The translations under genes were made by a program, and so were the position numbers. The notes under the pieces were generated by a model. The model was not told the origin of the DNA and searched no databases. It saw only the letters and a list, made by a program, of their open reading frames with translations. This document shows positions 7,859-15,571 of a stretch of 64,000 nt of DNA, piece by piece. Location of the stretch: contig CP002916.1 in the NCBI GenBank assembly GCA_000350305.1, positions 248,001 through 312,000 on the forward strand, read 5' to 3'. The stretch's first letter is position 1; each line of letters starts with the position of its first letter. This stretch comes from Thermoplasmatales archaeon BRNA1. Lineage in GTDB: Archaea > Thermoplasmatota > Thermoplasmata > Methanomassiliicoccales > Methanomethylophilaceae.

Positions 7859-8668
7859 ATGCCAGCGCCTAAGACCGTCGTAATCGCATGCGTCACGTTC
7901 GAGACCGCCAAGGTCGTCGAGCCCGCGACGTCCTACAAAGCGGACGAGATACACCTTTTCCATTACCTCCGCCCCGATGCACCCGGCATCTACCTCGAGT
8001 TCTATGCCGAGGTCGAGAAGCAGCTCCGCACTAATCTCCCCAACGCCAGGATCATCGAGCACAAAGAGGATGCCGTGTACTCCTTCCAGCTGATGCTCAG
8101 GGACATCCTCGCCATCGTGGCCCAGTCCAACAAGGAGGTGCCGGGCGCAGAGATCCTTATCAACGCTTCCGCGGGGACATCCGAGTTCTCCGCCGCGGCG
8201 ATCATCGCGTCCATGATGCATCCCAACGTCACCGCGTTCACCGTAGGGACGAAAGAGTACACCGTGACCGACGACAGCAAGGTCCGTGACATCTACTTCT
8301 CCGGAGGCCGTCCGGTGGGACTCACCAAGACCACCCGTGAGCCCAGGGCGATCCCGTATTTCGAGGTCAAGATGCCCGACGAGAACCTGGTCAGGGGACT
8401 TCGTGTCTACAACCAGCTCCGCACCTCCAAACAGTCCACCGTCGCGCCCGCGGTCATCAAGGCGCTGGCGGATGCGGGGCTGTGGGAGTACGAGGCGAAC
8501 GAGGGTTCCGTGAAGACCTCCCCCAAGCAGAAGGAGGTAATGTACTACCAGAGGCACTTCATCAATGCCTGGGTGGAGCAGGGATGGATCGACAAGCCCT
8601 CCCGCAGGTCCAGATTCGACCTCACCGAGACCGGCAAGAACGTCATCGATACGTTCTACATCGACTGA
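7859..8668 (+). CDS. CARF-like sensor plus winged-helix regulator (HFX_2341/DUF6293 family)
   Basis: A 269-aa archaeal protein with an N-terminal Rossmann-like CARF-type domain (about 1-150: KTVVIACVTFE, then INASAGTSEFSAAAIIASMM, the ligand-loop pattern of Csa3/DUF6293 proteins) and a C-terminal winged helix (about 175-269, ending SRRSRFDLTETGKNVIDTFY). CARF domains bind nucleotide second messengers such as cyclic oligoadenylates in CRISPR systems. No CRISPR array or cas gene is in the window, so the ligand and targets are unknown. Confidence 0.7.
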   Translation: MPAPKTVVIACVTFETAKVVEPATSYKADEIHLFHYLRPDAPGIYLEFYAEVEKQLRTNLPNARIIEHKEDAVYSFQLMLRDILAIVAQSNKEVPGAEILINASAGTSEFSAAAIIASMMHPNVTAFTVGTKEYTVTDDSKVRDIYFSGGRPVGLTKTTREPRAIPYFEVKMPDENLVRGLRVYNQLRTSKQSTVAPAVIKALADAGLWEYEANEGSVKTSPKQKEVMYYQRHFINAWVEQGWIDKPSRRSRFDLTETGKNVIDTFYID

Positions 8669-8676
8669 TAATCAAT

Positions 8677-8714
8677 CCTGTTTGTCCTTAACCTGGACAA
8701 ACAGGAACTTTTTT
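8677..8714 (+). terminator. Strong hairpin plus T-run after the CARF-like gene
   Basis: Perfect 11-bp inverted repeat CCTGTTTGTCC/GGACAAACAGG (8677-8687 and 8695-8705) with a 7-base loop, followed by a T6 run at 8709-8714. It has the form of an intrinsic terminator and begins 9 bases after the stop codon. Confidence 0.8.
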
Positions 8715-8802
8715 ACATCCTTCTTGAAAAATCTATTTATATCGCAGAATTTTCAACGGATTGTCGGTCGGATTTTACCTCTCCAATCAAAATACCGATC
8801 AC

Positions 8803-8829
8803 CGCAGTCCGGAGTCGCACCGGACTGCG
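8803..8829 (-). terminator. Hairpin downstream of mntP
   Basis: Perfect 10-bp inverted repeat CGCAGTCCGG/CCGGACTGCG with a 7-base loop, about 30 bases beyond the mntP stop. It probably ends the mntP transcript. The AT content around it is moderate and no long T-run follows. Confidence 0.45.
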
Positions 8830-8857
8830 ATACTTCTTCGGGAACTGTGCCAGATTC

Positions 8858-9418
8858 TCAGAAATAGCCCAGGTGTTCGAACAGAACCTTGAATCCTATG
8901 GTGACGAGGATGATCCCTCCGAGGATCTCCGCCCTGTTTCCGAGCCTGTCCCCTAAGAGGCTTCCGATCTTAACCCCCGTCATAGAGATGCCCATAGTGA
9001 TGACGCCGATGATGACGGAAGGTACGAGGATCGTCCCCTCATCCATCGCCAGGGAAATGCCGACAGCGAGAGCATCGATGCTCGTGGCGATGGCGAGAAT
9101 AAGCATGATCCTGAATCCGAGGCTGGCATCCACGTTCTCCTCTTCCCCGGAGATGCCCTCGCGGACCATGTTGAGTCCGATGACGAGGAGCAGAGCGAAC
9201 GCGATCCAGTGGTCGTAATCCTCTACGGCATCCTTGAACGAACGGCCGACGTAGAAACCGATGATCGGCATGAGGAACTGGAAGAATCCGAACCACGCAC
9301 CGATTATGACCATGGAGCGTACGGTGGCCTTCCCCATGGCCAGGCCTTTGCACACGGACACCGCGAAAGCATCCATGGCAAGTCCGATTGCCAGGAGTAC
9401 GATGGTTAGGATCTCCAT
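8858..9418 (-). CDS. mntP: Manganese efflux pump MntP
   Basis: A 186-aa six-helix membrane protein of the DUF204/MntP family. The two internal repeats each keep an Asp-containing motif: AIGLAMDAFAVSVCKG (residues about 11-26) and ATSIDALAVGISLAM (about 111-125), the residues needed for Mn2+ export. Length is typical. It is separated from the P-II-like gene by 43 bases on the same strand. No manganese riboswitch is evident. Confidence 0.93.
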   Translation of the reverse strand: MEILTIVLLAIGLAMDAFAVSVCKGLAMGKATVRSMVIIGAWFGFFQFLMPIIGFYVGRSFKDAVEDYDHWIAFALLLVIGLNMVREGISGEEENVDASLGFRIMLILAIATSIDALAVGISLAMDEGTILVPSVIIGVITMGISMTGVKIGSLLGDRLGNRAEILGGIILVTIGFKVLFEHLGYF

Positions 9419-9461
9419 GCTTGTGTCAGATACGGTGCGTATTTCATTGTTTCTGATGTAG

Positions 9462-9788
9462 TCAGGCAGAGCCGTCCTTCGGAGACGGGATCATTACCCC
9501 GACAGAAGGGATGGTCACGATGTATCCTCTTCCGAGCTCATCCATGCGACCGATTTCGGATATGGCATTGACCACTCCGTCCACCTCAGATTGTTCCACG
9601 ACACAGAGGATCTCGACGACCTCCTCGTTCAGCGGTATCCCGAGGAAGCCCTTCTCGCCGGAGTGCACGGACCCATAGAAGATGGATATCTTCGACTGGG
9701 TCATTTCGCGAACCCTGTTAGCCACATCGTCTGCGACGCCCTTGGCGACCATGGAAACGATCATGACTGCGTTGTTAGTTGTCTGCAT
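9462..9788 (-). CDS. P-II-like regulatory protein
   Basis: A 108-aa ferredoxin-like-fold protein, MQTTNNAVMIVSMVAKGVAD..., with the fold pattern of P-II-related proteins (two beta-alpha-beta units; EVVEILCVVEQSEVDGVVNAI). It has no obvious Tyr-51-style T-loop uridylation site. The gene lies 4 bases after the stop of a DUF1538 membrane protein, and this pairing recurs in other prokaryotes, so it may sense a ligand and gate that protein, as GlnK does for AmtB. The open frame extends to 9872 but that part overlaps the upstream gene. Confidence 0.65.
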   Translation of the reverse strand: MQTTNNAVMIVSMVAKGVADDVANRVREMTQSKISIFYGSVHSGEKGFLGIPLNEEVVEILCVVEQSEVDGVVNAISEIGRMDELGRGYIVTIPSVGVMIPSPKDGSA

Positions 9789-9792
9789 GATA

Positions 9793-11265
9793 TCACTCCG
9801 CAAATACTGATTTTCTTTTGATACGTATATAGATTCCCAGGACGGAGAGGGCAATAATCGGTGCCAATGCAATCAGGGCGATGACCCCAAAAGCATTTTC
9901 CGATGCAATCTCCCCTCCGAGGACCTCCGCCATCGCTGCGTACATGGACATGATGATGGCTACGGACATGGGGCCGGTAGCGACACCGCCCGCATCGTAG
10001 GTAATCCCTACCAGGCTATTGTCCATGAACCACAACAGTGCAATCGCTAGCGCATATATCGGAAGGATGTAGTAGATGGACATCCAGCCCTGGGATAGTG
10101 CATACATCCCGATGCCCACGAATACGGATACGCCCACTCCGACCACGATGATGATGGTATTCGTGGTTATCATGTTCTTCGATACCGCTTCTACCTGGGA
10201 CCCCAGAATCTTCACCGCCGGTTCTGCCGCTATGACCATGAATCCCAGGGAAAGACCCAACAGGAGGATCCATATCCCGACGTTGTCTTCTATCAGATAA
10301 ACTCCGATCTCCTGGGCCATAGGCATGAAGCCCGAGTACACGCCCGTGAGGAACATTATCATCCCGACCACGGTCAATAGAATACCCAGACACATCATTT
10401 CGAAGTCATGCCATGAGCTGTGGAGATAATATTTCATCATAATTATGAAAATGATCAGCAGCGGAATGACTGATCCGAGTGTGTCGAGGATCGCCCTGCC
10501 AAAATGGTGTGTGAGGGTAGCTATGCTGACGGTATCGACTTCCGCTTCTGATATGGTGGTGTCCATAAGATCGGATATGTCTGCGAGTTGCCCGTACAGC
10601 ATGACGGTGATCAGCGGACCTATCGAAGCCAATCCTACCATTCCGAAACTGTTCATCGGATCGCCGTTGCGTGAGGTGGCCATTCCGATACCCATGCCCA
10701 TCGCCATGAGAACCGGAATGGTGATGGGGCCGGTGGTAACCCCTCCGGAATCGAATGCAATCCCGAGGATATACTTCGGAACCAGGAGACCGATTATCAG
10801 AACAAGCGAATAACCTATGGTAATCAGGATTTTCAGCGAGATATCCAGGTATATCCTTAGTGCAGCGAGGACCAGCATGACCCCCACGCCCACGGCGATC
10901 GAGGCGACGAGCATGTTGTAATCCACATCATGGAACAGGAGGTTGACTGTGGAGGAAAATCCCGTCACATCGGGTTCGGCCACCGTTACGATGATGCTGA
11001 TCACGAACACGATCGCAATCATCGGGATTATCGATTTTCTGCGGGACATCTCTATGCCGATGCTCTTGCCCATCGGGATTATGCCGACATCCACTCCGTA
11101 GAGGAACAGGGTGAATCCGAGAAGGACCAGTATTACACATGTGATTTCCAGGGTGAACTCAAGCGGATTGGTCCCGACGCATATGGTGTCGACCACCAAT
11201 AGCAAAACGGTGATCGGCAGCGCCGTTCTGCAAACCTCCCACAGGTAATCCCGGATATCCTTCAC
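9793..11265 (-). CDS. DUF1538 family polytopic membrane protein
   Basis: A 490-aa integral membrane protein with about 12-14 hydrophobic helices built as two repeats. The repeat signature FDSGGVTTGPITIPVLMAMG (about residues 172-191) recurs as YDAGGVATGPMSVAIIMSMY (about 424-443). DUF1538 proteins are predicted transporters with unknown substrates. It is co-transcribed with the P-II-like gene downstream, suggesting ligand-controlled transport. The repeated Asp/Gly-rich membrane motifs are likely the transport path (inference). Confidence 0.75.
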   Translation of the reverse strand: MKDIRDYLWEVCRTALPITVLLLVVDTICVGTNPLEFTLEITCVILVLLGFTLFLYGVDVGIIPMGKSIGIEMSRRKSIIPMIAIVFVISIIVTVAEPDVTGFSSTVNLLFHDVDYNMLVASIAVGVGVMLVLAALRIYLDISLKILITIGYSLVLIIGLLVPKYILGIAFDSGGVTTGPITIPVLMAMGMGIGMATSRNGDPMNSFGMVGLASIGPLITVMLYGQLADISDLMDTTISEAEVDTVSIATLTHHFGRAILDTLGSVIPLLIIFIIMMKYYLHSSWHDFEMMCLGILLTVVGMIMFLTGVYSGFMPMAQEIGVYLIEDNVGIWILLLGLSLGFMVIAAEPAVKILGSQVEAVSKNMITTNTIIIVVGVGVSVFVGIGMYALSQGWMSIYYILPIYALAIALLWFMDNSLVGITYDAGGVATGPMSVAIIMSMYAAMAEVLGGEIASENAFGVIALIALAPIIALSVLGIYIRIKRKSVFAE

Positions 11266-11378
11266 TTACCCCATCCCCAAACGTCAACACAATATCGTCA
11301 TATAAACATCAGCACGAATCCGTGGGGCGTAAGGGGATGTCCGCCCAATCGGAGATCTCCGAGGGAGTTAGAAGGAAG

Positions 11379-11490
11379 TGGTCCCCATTCCCTGATTTGA
11401 ACAGGGGGCCTGCTGATTTCAGCGGCTGTATCGGATCTCTCCGAGAACACTCTACAGTCAGCCGCTCTAGCCAGTCTGAGCTAAATGGGG
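11379..11490 (-). tRNA. tRNA-Tyr (GUA) with an anticodon-loop intron
   Basis: Reading the minus strand: acceptor CCCCATT pairs with AATGGGG, then discriminator A and an encoded CCA. The D-arm GCTCAGACTGGCTAGAGC, anticodon stem GCTGA/TCAGC, and T-arm CCCTG-TTCAAAT-CAGGG all close. The anticodon GTA is at 11453-11455. A roughly 34-base intron (about 11418-11451) lies after position 37, the canonical archaeal site, and would be removed by the bulge-helix-bulge endonuclease. The C1:G72 pair is the archaeal tyrosine identity pair. Mature length is about 78 with CCA. Confidence 0.93.
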
Positions 11491-11534
11491 ACTTAACTGA
11501 GGGATATGCAGAGGATATTAAAAACTTCCCCTTA

Positions 11535-12287
11535 TCAGCCGATGTAGCTCAGGCTGTCGTCGTCGGAGGGCTGTTCCTGTGCCTGGGACACCTGTGCGGT
11601 GAGTTCGTCGATCTGCTTGGACATGGCCTGGAGGTCCTTCATGTCGGCCTTCCTGATTTTGAAGATTTTCTTCAGGACGTTGATGACCGCGATGGCGGCC
11701 TTGTGGTCGGCGAAGAACCCGGAGGTCTCTCCCATGAGGCAGAATGAATCGATGCCGTTGAGCTGTCCCAGACCGATCAGGGCGCCTGCGGCACCGATGA
11801 TCCCCGCCTGGGGCTGTCCGGGGTTGAATGTGACCCCCATCTTCTCGAGGTTCTTCTTCAGGGAGATCCTGGAGACGGCTCCGAAGACATGGGGCTCGCC
11901 GGTCATCTGTCCGGTGCCGTATCCGCCGAGGGTGATGATCTTCTCCGTTCCGTAGGAGAGGAGTATCTCCATGACGTCCTCCGCGAGCATGAACTGTCCC
12001 TCGGGGGTGCTTCCCTGGTAGTCCCCGCGGAGGAATATAACATCCTTCCCGTTGGGGGCCTTGGCGTACCAGAGTTCGTTGCAGGCCATACGGATGACGC
12101 AGTCCTGGTCGGGAATGACCTGGGGAGGGAAGTTCTCGCTGTACATGACGGCGAACCTCTTGGCGCCGAGGGTGTCGGCCAGGAAGTCCCCTGCGATCTT
12201 TCCGACGTTCCCGATGCCGGGAAGGGCCTCCACGAACCAGGGGTCGGTGAGGACGGGCTTGGAATCGTATCTTACGATGGAGTACAT
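11535..12287 (-). CDS. PAC2 family protein (proteasome assembly chaperone-like)
   Basis: A 250-aa protein starting MYSIVRYDSKPVLTDPWFVEALPGIGNVGKIAGDFLA. The PAC2 motifs GIGNVG and LGGYGTGQMTGEPHVFGAV are clear. Archaeal PAC2 proteins resemble eukaryotic proteasome assembly chaperones; several assist 20S proteasome assembly. A C-terminal charged/Gln-rich coiled-coil tail (about 210-245) is an addition. The gene follows nop10 by one base, in a translation-related operon. An open frame extends upstream to 12401 across nop10 and is not used. Confidence 0.8.
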   Translation of the reverse strand: MYSIVRYDSKPVLTDPWFVEALPGIGNVGKIAGDFLADTLGAKRFAVMYSENFPPQVIPDQDCVIRMACNELWYAKAPNGKDVIFLRGDYQGSTPEGQFMLAEDVMEILLSYGTEKIITLGGYGTGQMTGEPHVFGAVSRISLKKNLEKMGVTFNPGQPQAGIIGAAGALIGLGQLNGIDSFCLMGETSGFFADHKAAIAVINVLKKIFKIRKADMKDLQAMSKQIDELTAQVSQAQEQPSDDDSLSYIG

Positions 12288-12288
12288 T

Positions 12289-12453
12289 TCACTGCCTCGA
12301 ACTGCGGATGGTCTCTCTCCTGTACTTGCCGTAACGGTCGTCGGGAGAGAACCTCGGGGGGATGGGACAGACCGTGGAAATCCCACAGCTGGCACATTCA
12401 TCTAAAAGAGTGTAACGCTCGCACTTGGGACACTTGCGGAGCTGCGACTTCAT
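12289..12453 (-). CDS. nop10: RNA-protein complex protein Nop10
   Basis: A 54-aa H/ACA ribonucleoprotein subunit. The sequence begins MKSQLRKCPKCERYTLLDEC with two zinc-ribbon Cys pairs (CPKC and CASCG) and ends with the conserved PPRFSPDDRYGKYRRE. It works with Cbf5, Gar1 and L7Ae in guide-directed pseudouridylation. It follows the aIF2alpha gene by two bases, in the conserved archaeal L44e-S27e-aIF2alpha-Nop10 order. Confidence 0.95.
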   Translation of the reverse strand: MKSQLRKCPKCERYTLLDECASCGISTVCPIPPRFSPDDRYGKYRRETIRSSRQ

Positions 12454-12455
12454 GG

Positions 12456-13238
12456 TCACTTGCTTTCGCGCTTGAGGGTCGCGACGCCGCCGTCTTTGGT
12501 GAGCGATTTGACCGCTGCGTTGGAGACCCTCTTGAGGACCTCCTCTGCGGTCTTGTAGTCGGGAGAGGTCACGACAACCCTGTATCTGGGGGATCCGACG
12601 GAAGTGATCTTCACGTCGTCGTCACCTGCCTCGGCCTGAGCGGCCAGCAGGGCGGCCCTGATGCGCTCCACACCGTCGGGTGCGGAGGAGGTCATCTCGA
12701 TGATGGCATCGATCTGGACGGTGGGAGGCGCGATGTTGTCCTTCGCGACATCGCAGAAAGCCTCGATCCAGTCTCCCTCATAATCGGAGAGGAAGGACTC
12801 GGAATCGGCGACGGCGCCCTCGAAGGCATCGTAGAGGGTTCCGAAGTCCTCAATCAGCATGTTTCCGAACGAGTCGTAGGCATCGTCGGGGCTGCACTTC
12901 AGCTTGCCCGCGACGATCTCGAAGAGTTTCTCGGCCTTGTTCTCGTTCTTCCACTGCTGGATCCTCTCGCGTTTCTGGTGATCGTTGACGGACTTCAGGG
13001 AAAGGTCGATGTGACCTTTCTGAGAGTCTACGCCGAGGACCTTGCAGACAGTCTTCTGTCCTTCTCTGATGTAGTCTCTGATGTACTTGACCCAGCCAGT
13101 GGCGATGTCCCTGACGTGGATGAATCCTTCCTTGTTGTCGTACTCATCCAGTGTGACGAAGGCTCCGAAGTTCTTCACCGACGTGACGGTGCAGACGACG
13201 AGCTCTCCGTTCTCGGGGAAGCCCCTGGCGCGAGACAT
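12456..13238 (-). CDS. eif2a: Translation initiation factor aIF2 subunit alpha
   Basis: A 260-aa aIF2alpha. The N-terminal S1/OB domain (about 11-85: GELVVCTVTSVKNFGAFVTLDEY ... KVLGVDSQKGHIDLSLK) is followed by a helical domain and a C-terminal alpha-beta domain that contacts aIF2gamma. It is part of the heterotrimer that delivers initiator tRNA to the small ribosomal subunit. The ATG overlaps the S27e stop by one base. The longer upstream frame lies inside the ribosomal protein genes and is a shadow. Confidence 0.96.
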   Translation of the reverse strand: MSRARGFPENGELVVCTVTSVKNFGAFVTLDEYDNKEGFIHVRDIATGWVKYIRDYIREGQKTVCKVLGVDSQKGHIDLSLKSVNDHQKRERIQQWKNENKAEKLFEIVAGKLKCSPDDAYDSFGNMLIEDFGTLYDAFEGAVADSESFLSDYEGDWIEAFCDVAKDNIAPPTVQIDAIIEMTSSAPDGVERIRAALLAAQAEAGDDDVKITSVGSPRYRVVVTSPDYKTAEEVLKRVSNAAVKSLTKDGGVATLKRESK

Positions 13239-13405
13239 CAGCCGACCACCTCGAGCACTTCGCCCTTCAGCTCGCCCTTGCCGCCCTTGGGGACGACAAG
13301 CACTGCGCCGCAAACGTGGCAAAGTACCCTGGTTGCTGCCCTCTGGAAGACGATCTGCTCGTTTCCGCAGTCGGGGCATTTCATTTTGACGAAGTTGTTG
13401 ACCAT
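13238..13405 (-). CDS. rps27e: Ribosomal protein S27e
   Basis: A 55-aa small-subunit zinc-ribbon protein: [21 protein letters not shown], with Zn ligands CPDC and CHVC. Length is typical of archaeal S27e. It lies 5 bases downstream of L44e and overlaps the aIF2alpha start by one base, indicating tight coupling. Confidence 0.95.
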   Translation of the reverse strand: MVNNFVKMKCPDCGNEQIVFQRAATRVLCHVCGAVLVVPKGGKGELKGEVLEVVG

Positions 13406-13410
13406 CCAAA

Positions 13411-13689
13411 TCACTCCGTGAGCTCGAACTTCTTCGCTCTGATGCAGGAGGTGAGGTGTGCCTTCTTGCACTCGTTGCACCTGTACCTGAGGTTGATCCT
13501 CTTGGTGGGCTTCTCACGTCCTTCCGGCTTGGGCCTGGGGAAACCTCCGTATCCGGAAGTAACCTCTCTGAATCTCCTCTGACCCCATTTGAGCTCGCTG
13601 GCCTTCTTCTTCTTGACACGCTCCACCGCATGCTCGGTGTGGGTGCCGCAGTAAGGACAGTAAGTCTTGATAGTTCTCGGCATCTTCAT
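13411..13689 (-). CDS. rpl44e: Ribosomal protein L44e
   Basis: A 92-aa large-subunit zinc protein starting [20 protein letters not shown], with the second Cys pair in [10 protein letters not shown]. The ATG at 13689 is preceded by a GGTGAT Shine-Dalgarno-like sequence at a good distance; a second in-frame ATG two codons later is also possible. It is the first gene of the L44e-S27e-aIF2alpha-nop10-PAC2 operon, with a clear upstream TATA box. Confidence 0.93.
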   Translation of the reverse strand: MKMPRTIKTYCPYCGTHTEHAVERVKKKKASELKWGQRRFREVTSGYGGFPRPKPEGREKPTKRINLRYRCNECKKAHLTSCIRAKKFELTE

Positions 13690-13730
13690 TCGAATCACCT
13701 TGAAAGTAGAACCTCATATAGACAGGTCCT

Positions 13731-13740
13731 ATATAAAATC
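13731..13740 (-). promoter_or_regulatory. TATA box of the L44e operon
   Basis: On the minus strand GATTTTATAT lies about 45 bases before the L44e ATG, giving an expected start near 13708 and a leader of about 20 bases with a Shine-Dalgarno sequence. Confidence 0.65.
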
Positions 13741-13804
13741 CGCCTATCCTTTCTTATTTAATATAGAATAGGGGATAGTATCGGGCCGGGGTTTCCGGGT
13801 TAGA

Positions 13805-13827
13805 GTTGCCGGGAATGCCCCGGCAAC
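13805..13827 (-). terminator. Hairpin downstream of the flavoprotein gene
   Basis: Perfect 9-bp stem GTTGCCGGG/CCCGGCAAC with a 5-base loop, five bases beyond the flavoprotein stop. Confidence 0.55.
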
Positions 13828-13831
13828 ATGA

Positions 13832-14386
13832 TCACGAAACCAGGATCTTTCCGATCTCCCTCGCCTTCGCGAGAATCTTCTCGCGGTTCTCCGCCATGTC
13901 CTTCTCGCTGGCGATGATGGTGCCGACATTCTCGAAACCGAAGTTCTTGACGAGGATGTTGTCCAGGATCTTGGCGATCATCTGGCTGGACTCGATGTCG
14001 CTGCCGCAGGTGATGACCAGGACGAGCTTCTTCCCCTTGGGCAGGGTGACATTCATGTCCTTGTCGACAAAGCAGAACATTCTGTCGATCAGGCATTTGA
14101 GGACGCCGGTGTAGTCGGAGAAGTAGAGCGGGGTGGAGACGATTACGCTGTCCGCGTAGTAGATGTCTTCGAGGGTTTTGTTGAGGCTGTCGGCCACGTG
14201 GCACTCCCCGTCCTCTTTGCATTTCATGCACGCCTGGCAGTCCATGGCATACTGGTAGTTGTTGAGACGGTGGAGATTGACTTCGGAAATAGTTAGTCCC
14301 ATCGTTCCGTCGAGGATTGCATCCACGATTGTGTCGGAATTGCCGCCCTTGCGGGGGCTTGATACTATGGCGACGATTTTCCTCAT
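13832..14386 (-). CDS. Iron-sulfur flavoprotein / NADPH-dependent FMN reductase family
   Basis: A 184-aa flavodoxin-fold protein. The FMN phosphate loop SSPRKGGNSDTIVD (about 9-22) and the substrate-side STPLYFSDYTGVLKCLIDR motif are clear. The spacing of cysteines in CQACMKCKEDGEC (about 50-62) matches iron-sulfur flavoproteins of methanogens, which bind FMN and a [4Fe-4S] cluster and move electrons from ferredoxin, often in oxidative-stress defence. It lies alone on the minus strand between the L44e promoter and the MarR gene. Confidence 0.85.
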   Translation of the reverse strand: MRKIVAIVSSPRKGGNSDTIVDAILDGTMGLTISEVNLHRLNNYQYAMDCQACMKCKEDGECHVADSLNKTLEDIYYADSVIVSTPLYFSDYTGVLKCLIDRMFCFVDKDMNVTLPKGKKLVLVITCGSDIESSQMIAKILDNILVKNFGFENVGTIIASEKDMAENREKILAKAREIGKILVS

Positions 14387-14614
14387 TGGATTGGAGATAT
14401 GTGTCCCACTCTATAACTGTTGTTGAGTACTAATCATTTTGAAGGGAGTCGCCGGGACTGCTAAGGGAGAGATAAAATACCGCAGTCCCGTCGATTTTTG
14501 AAGCAGTTTCAGTATTACACATGCCGGATTTCAGGGACACCATGCGACTTGGCGGCTCTTATTCCAACGATATTGACAACTCAATGAAACTATAAAAATA
14601 TTGACTTTGCAATA
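14387..14614. other. Intergenic region with a long inverted repeat
   Basis: No gene seen. A 9-bp inverted repeat CGGGACTGC/GCAGTCCCG lies at 14453-14461 and 14482-14490, and a T-rich run follows on the + side. The same CGGGACTGC word occurs upstream of marR at about 15312-15320. The 14601-14618 stretch carries a TTGACTTTGCAATAT motif which recurs at 15374. Confidence 0.4.
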
Positions 14615-15274
14615 TTATTCTTCATCGCTCTTTTCGTCCTCTGCGAGTGCGGACTCAAAGGTTTCCTTGAGATCCTCCCCATCAGACTCCTGAACGGGGT
14701 TGGTGTGGAGGTAGGTGTAGAACGGGTTCTCGTATTTCGACTGCATGTACCTGTCAAGATACGGGTCTGTGTTGTTCAGCATCTTAATCAGGGTGTTCCT
14801 GGTGGTAAGGATCTCCTCCTTGGTGACTCCAGTCATCAGGTCCTTGTAGATCTGGTTCGTGAATTCCAGGAGGTGTTCACCCAGTTTCCGGCCGGCATTC
14901 GTCAGAAAGATGCTGTATTTCTTGCTGGAAACGGTTTCCCTATCGTCATAAATCAGGCCTTTCTCGCGAAGGACTTTCACAACCCTGTTTGTGTTGGAAG
15001 TGTCCATGTCCAGGAACCTGGAAAGGCTGACAAGGGTCTGCCCGTCCCTCAGGGTGAGACCCATGAGATAAGTGGCGTGAGCGCTGGTTAGACCGTACGG
15101 TGCCATCTCCTCGGTTGTCCTCTTGCGCATCACTGCCGTGATACGGTCGAAGAAGATCGGGAGGAACGAATTCCAATATGCATCGTACTGTTCGGGCATC
15201 GGCTGACCCATTGTTTCAGACACGATATAGTTTTTCTCGATTTCCAACCTTAGCGCTGCGTTAGTCGTGTTCAT
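14615..15274 (-). CDS. MarR-family regulator of the methylamine island (predicted)
   Basis: A 219-aa MarR protein. After an N-terminal dimerisation helix, the winged helix runs about 60-130 (LTSAHATYLMGLTLRDGQTLVSLSRFLDMDTSNTNRVVKVLREKGL, then the wing YDDRETVSSKKYSIFLTNAGRKL). A long acidic C-terminal extension (ESDGEDLKETFESALAEDEKSDEE) is unusual for the family. It is divergent from the corrinoid-methyltransferase operon, with palindromes between them. Control of methylamine genes is inferred from this arrangement. Confidence 0.85.
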   Translation of the reverse strand: MNTTNAALRLEIEKNYIVSETMGQPMPEQYDAYWNSFLPIFFDRITAVMRKRTTEEMAPYGLTSAHATYLMGLTLRDGQTLVSLSRFLDMDTSNTNRVVKVLREKGLIYDDRETVSSKKYSIFLTNAGRKLGEHLLEFTNQIYKDLMTGVTKEEILTTRNTLIKMLNNTDPYLDRYMQSKYENPFYTYLHTNPVQESDGEDLKETFESALAEDEKSDEE

Positions 15275-15571
15275 TTTTCATTCTTCTCTTTGTGTTGTTA
15301 TGGGAGTCTGTCGGGACTGCGATTATGTTGTAATGTCCTTATTCAACATTATAATGTTTCATCAACAAATAAATTGAGTTTGCAATATAATCTAATATTA
15401 ATAACTTAGTACGAATATTGTGAATAAATGAAACTTAGTATGTTTTCTCATTGTCAAAATTGATTTTTATCATGTCCCAACAAAGAAAATTATTGATTAG
15501 TCAATGAATTTATATATCAATCAATAAAATTTGATTATCACACAAAAAAACCATTTGCAGAGGAAAAGGAA
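15275..15571. promoter_or_regulatory. marR-mtbC divergent control region
   Basis: A 297-bp AT-rich region. A perfect 14-bp palindrome, AACATTATAATGTT, lies at 15345-15358; an imperfect related copy TTATGTTGTAATG precedes it. A second inverted repeat, ATTGATTAGTCAAT, lies at 15492-15505, just upstream of a TATA box (ttatatatc, 15508-15516) for the rightward operon. TTGAGTTTGCAATATAAT at 15374 repeats a motif found past the other end of marR. These are good candidates for MarR operators (inference). Confidence 0.6.

Noticed and set aside
11322-11747. A + strand frame through the tRNA-Tyr
   Set aside because: It crosses the tRNA and the antisense of the PAC2 gene, with no homology.
15275-15571. 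CRISPR array or repeats in the AT-rich region before mtbC
   Set aside because: The repeated words are short palindromes and are not evenly spaced with unique spacers.
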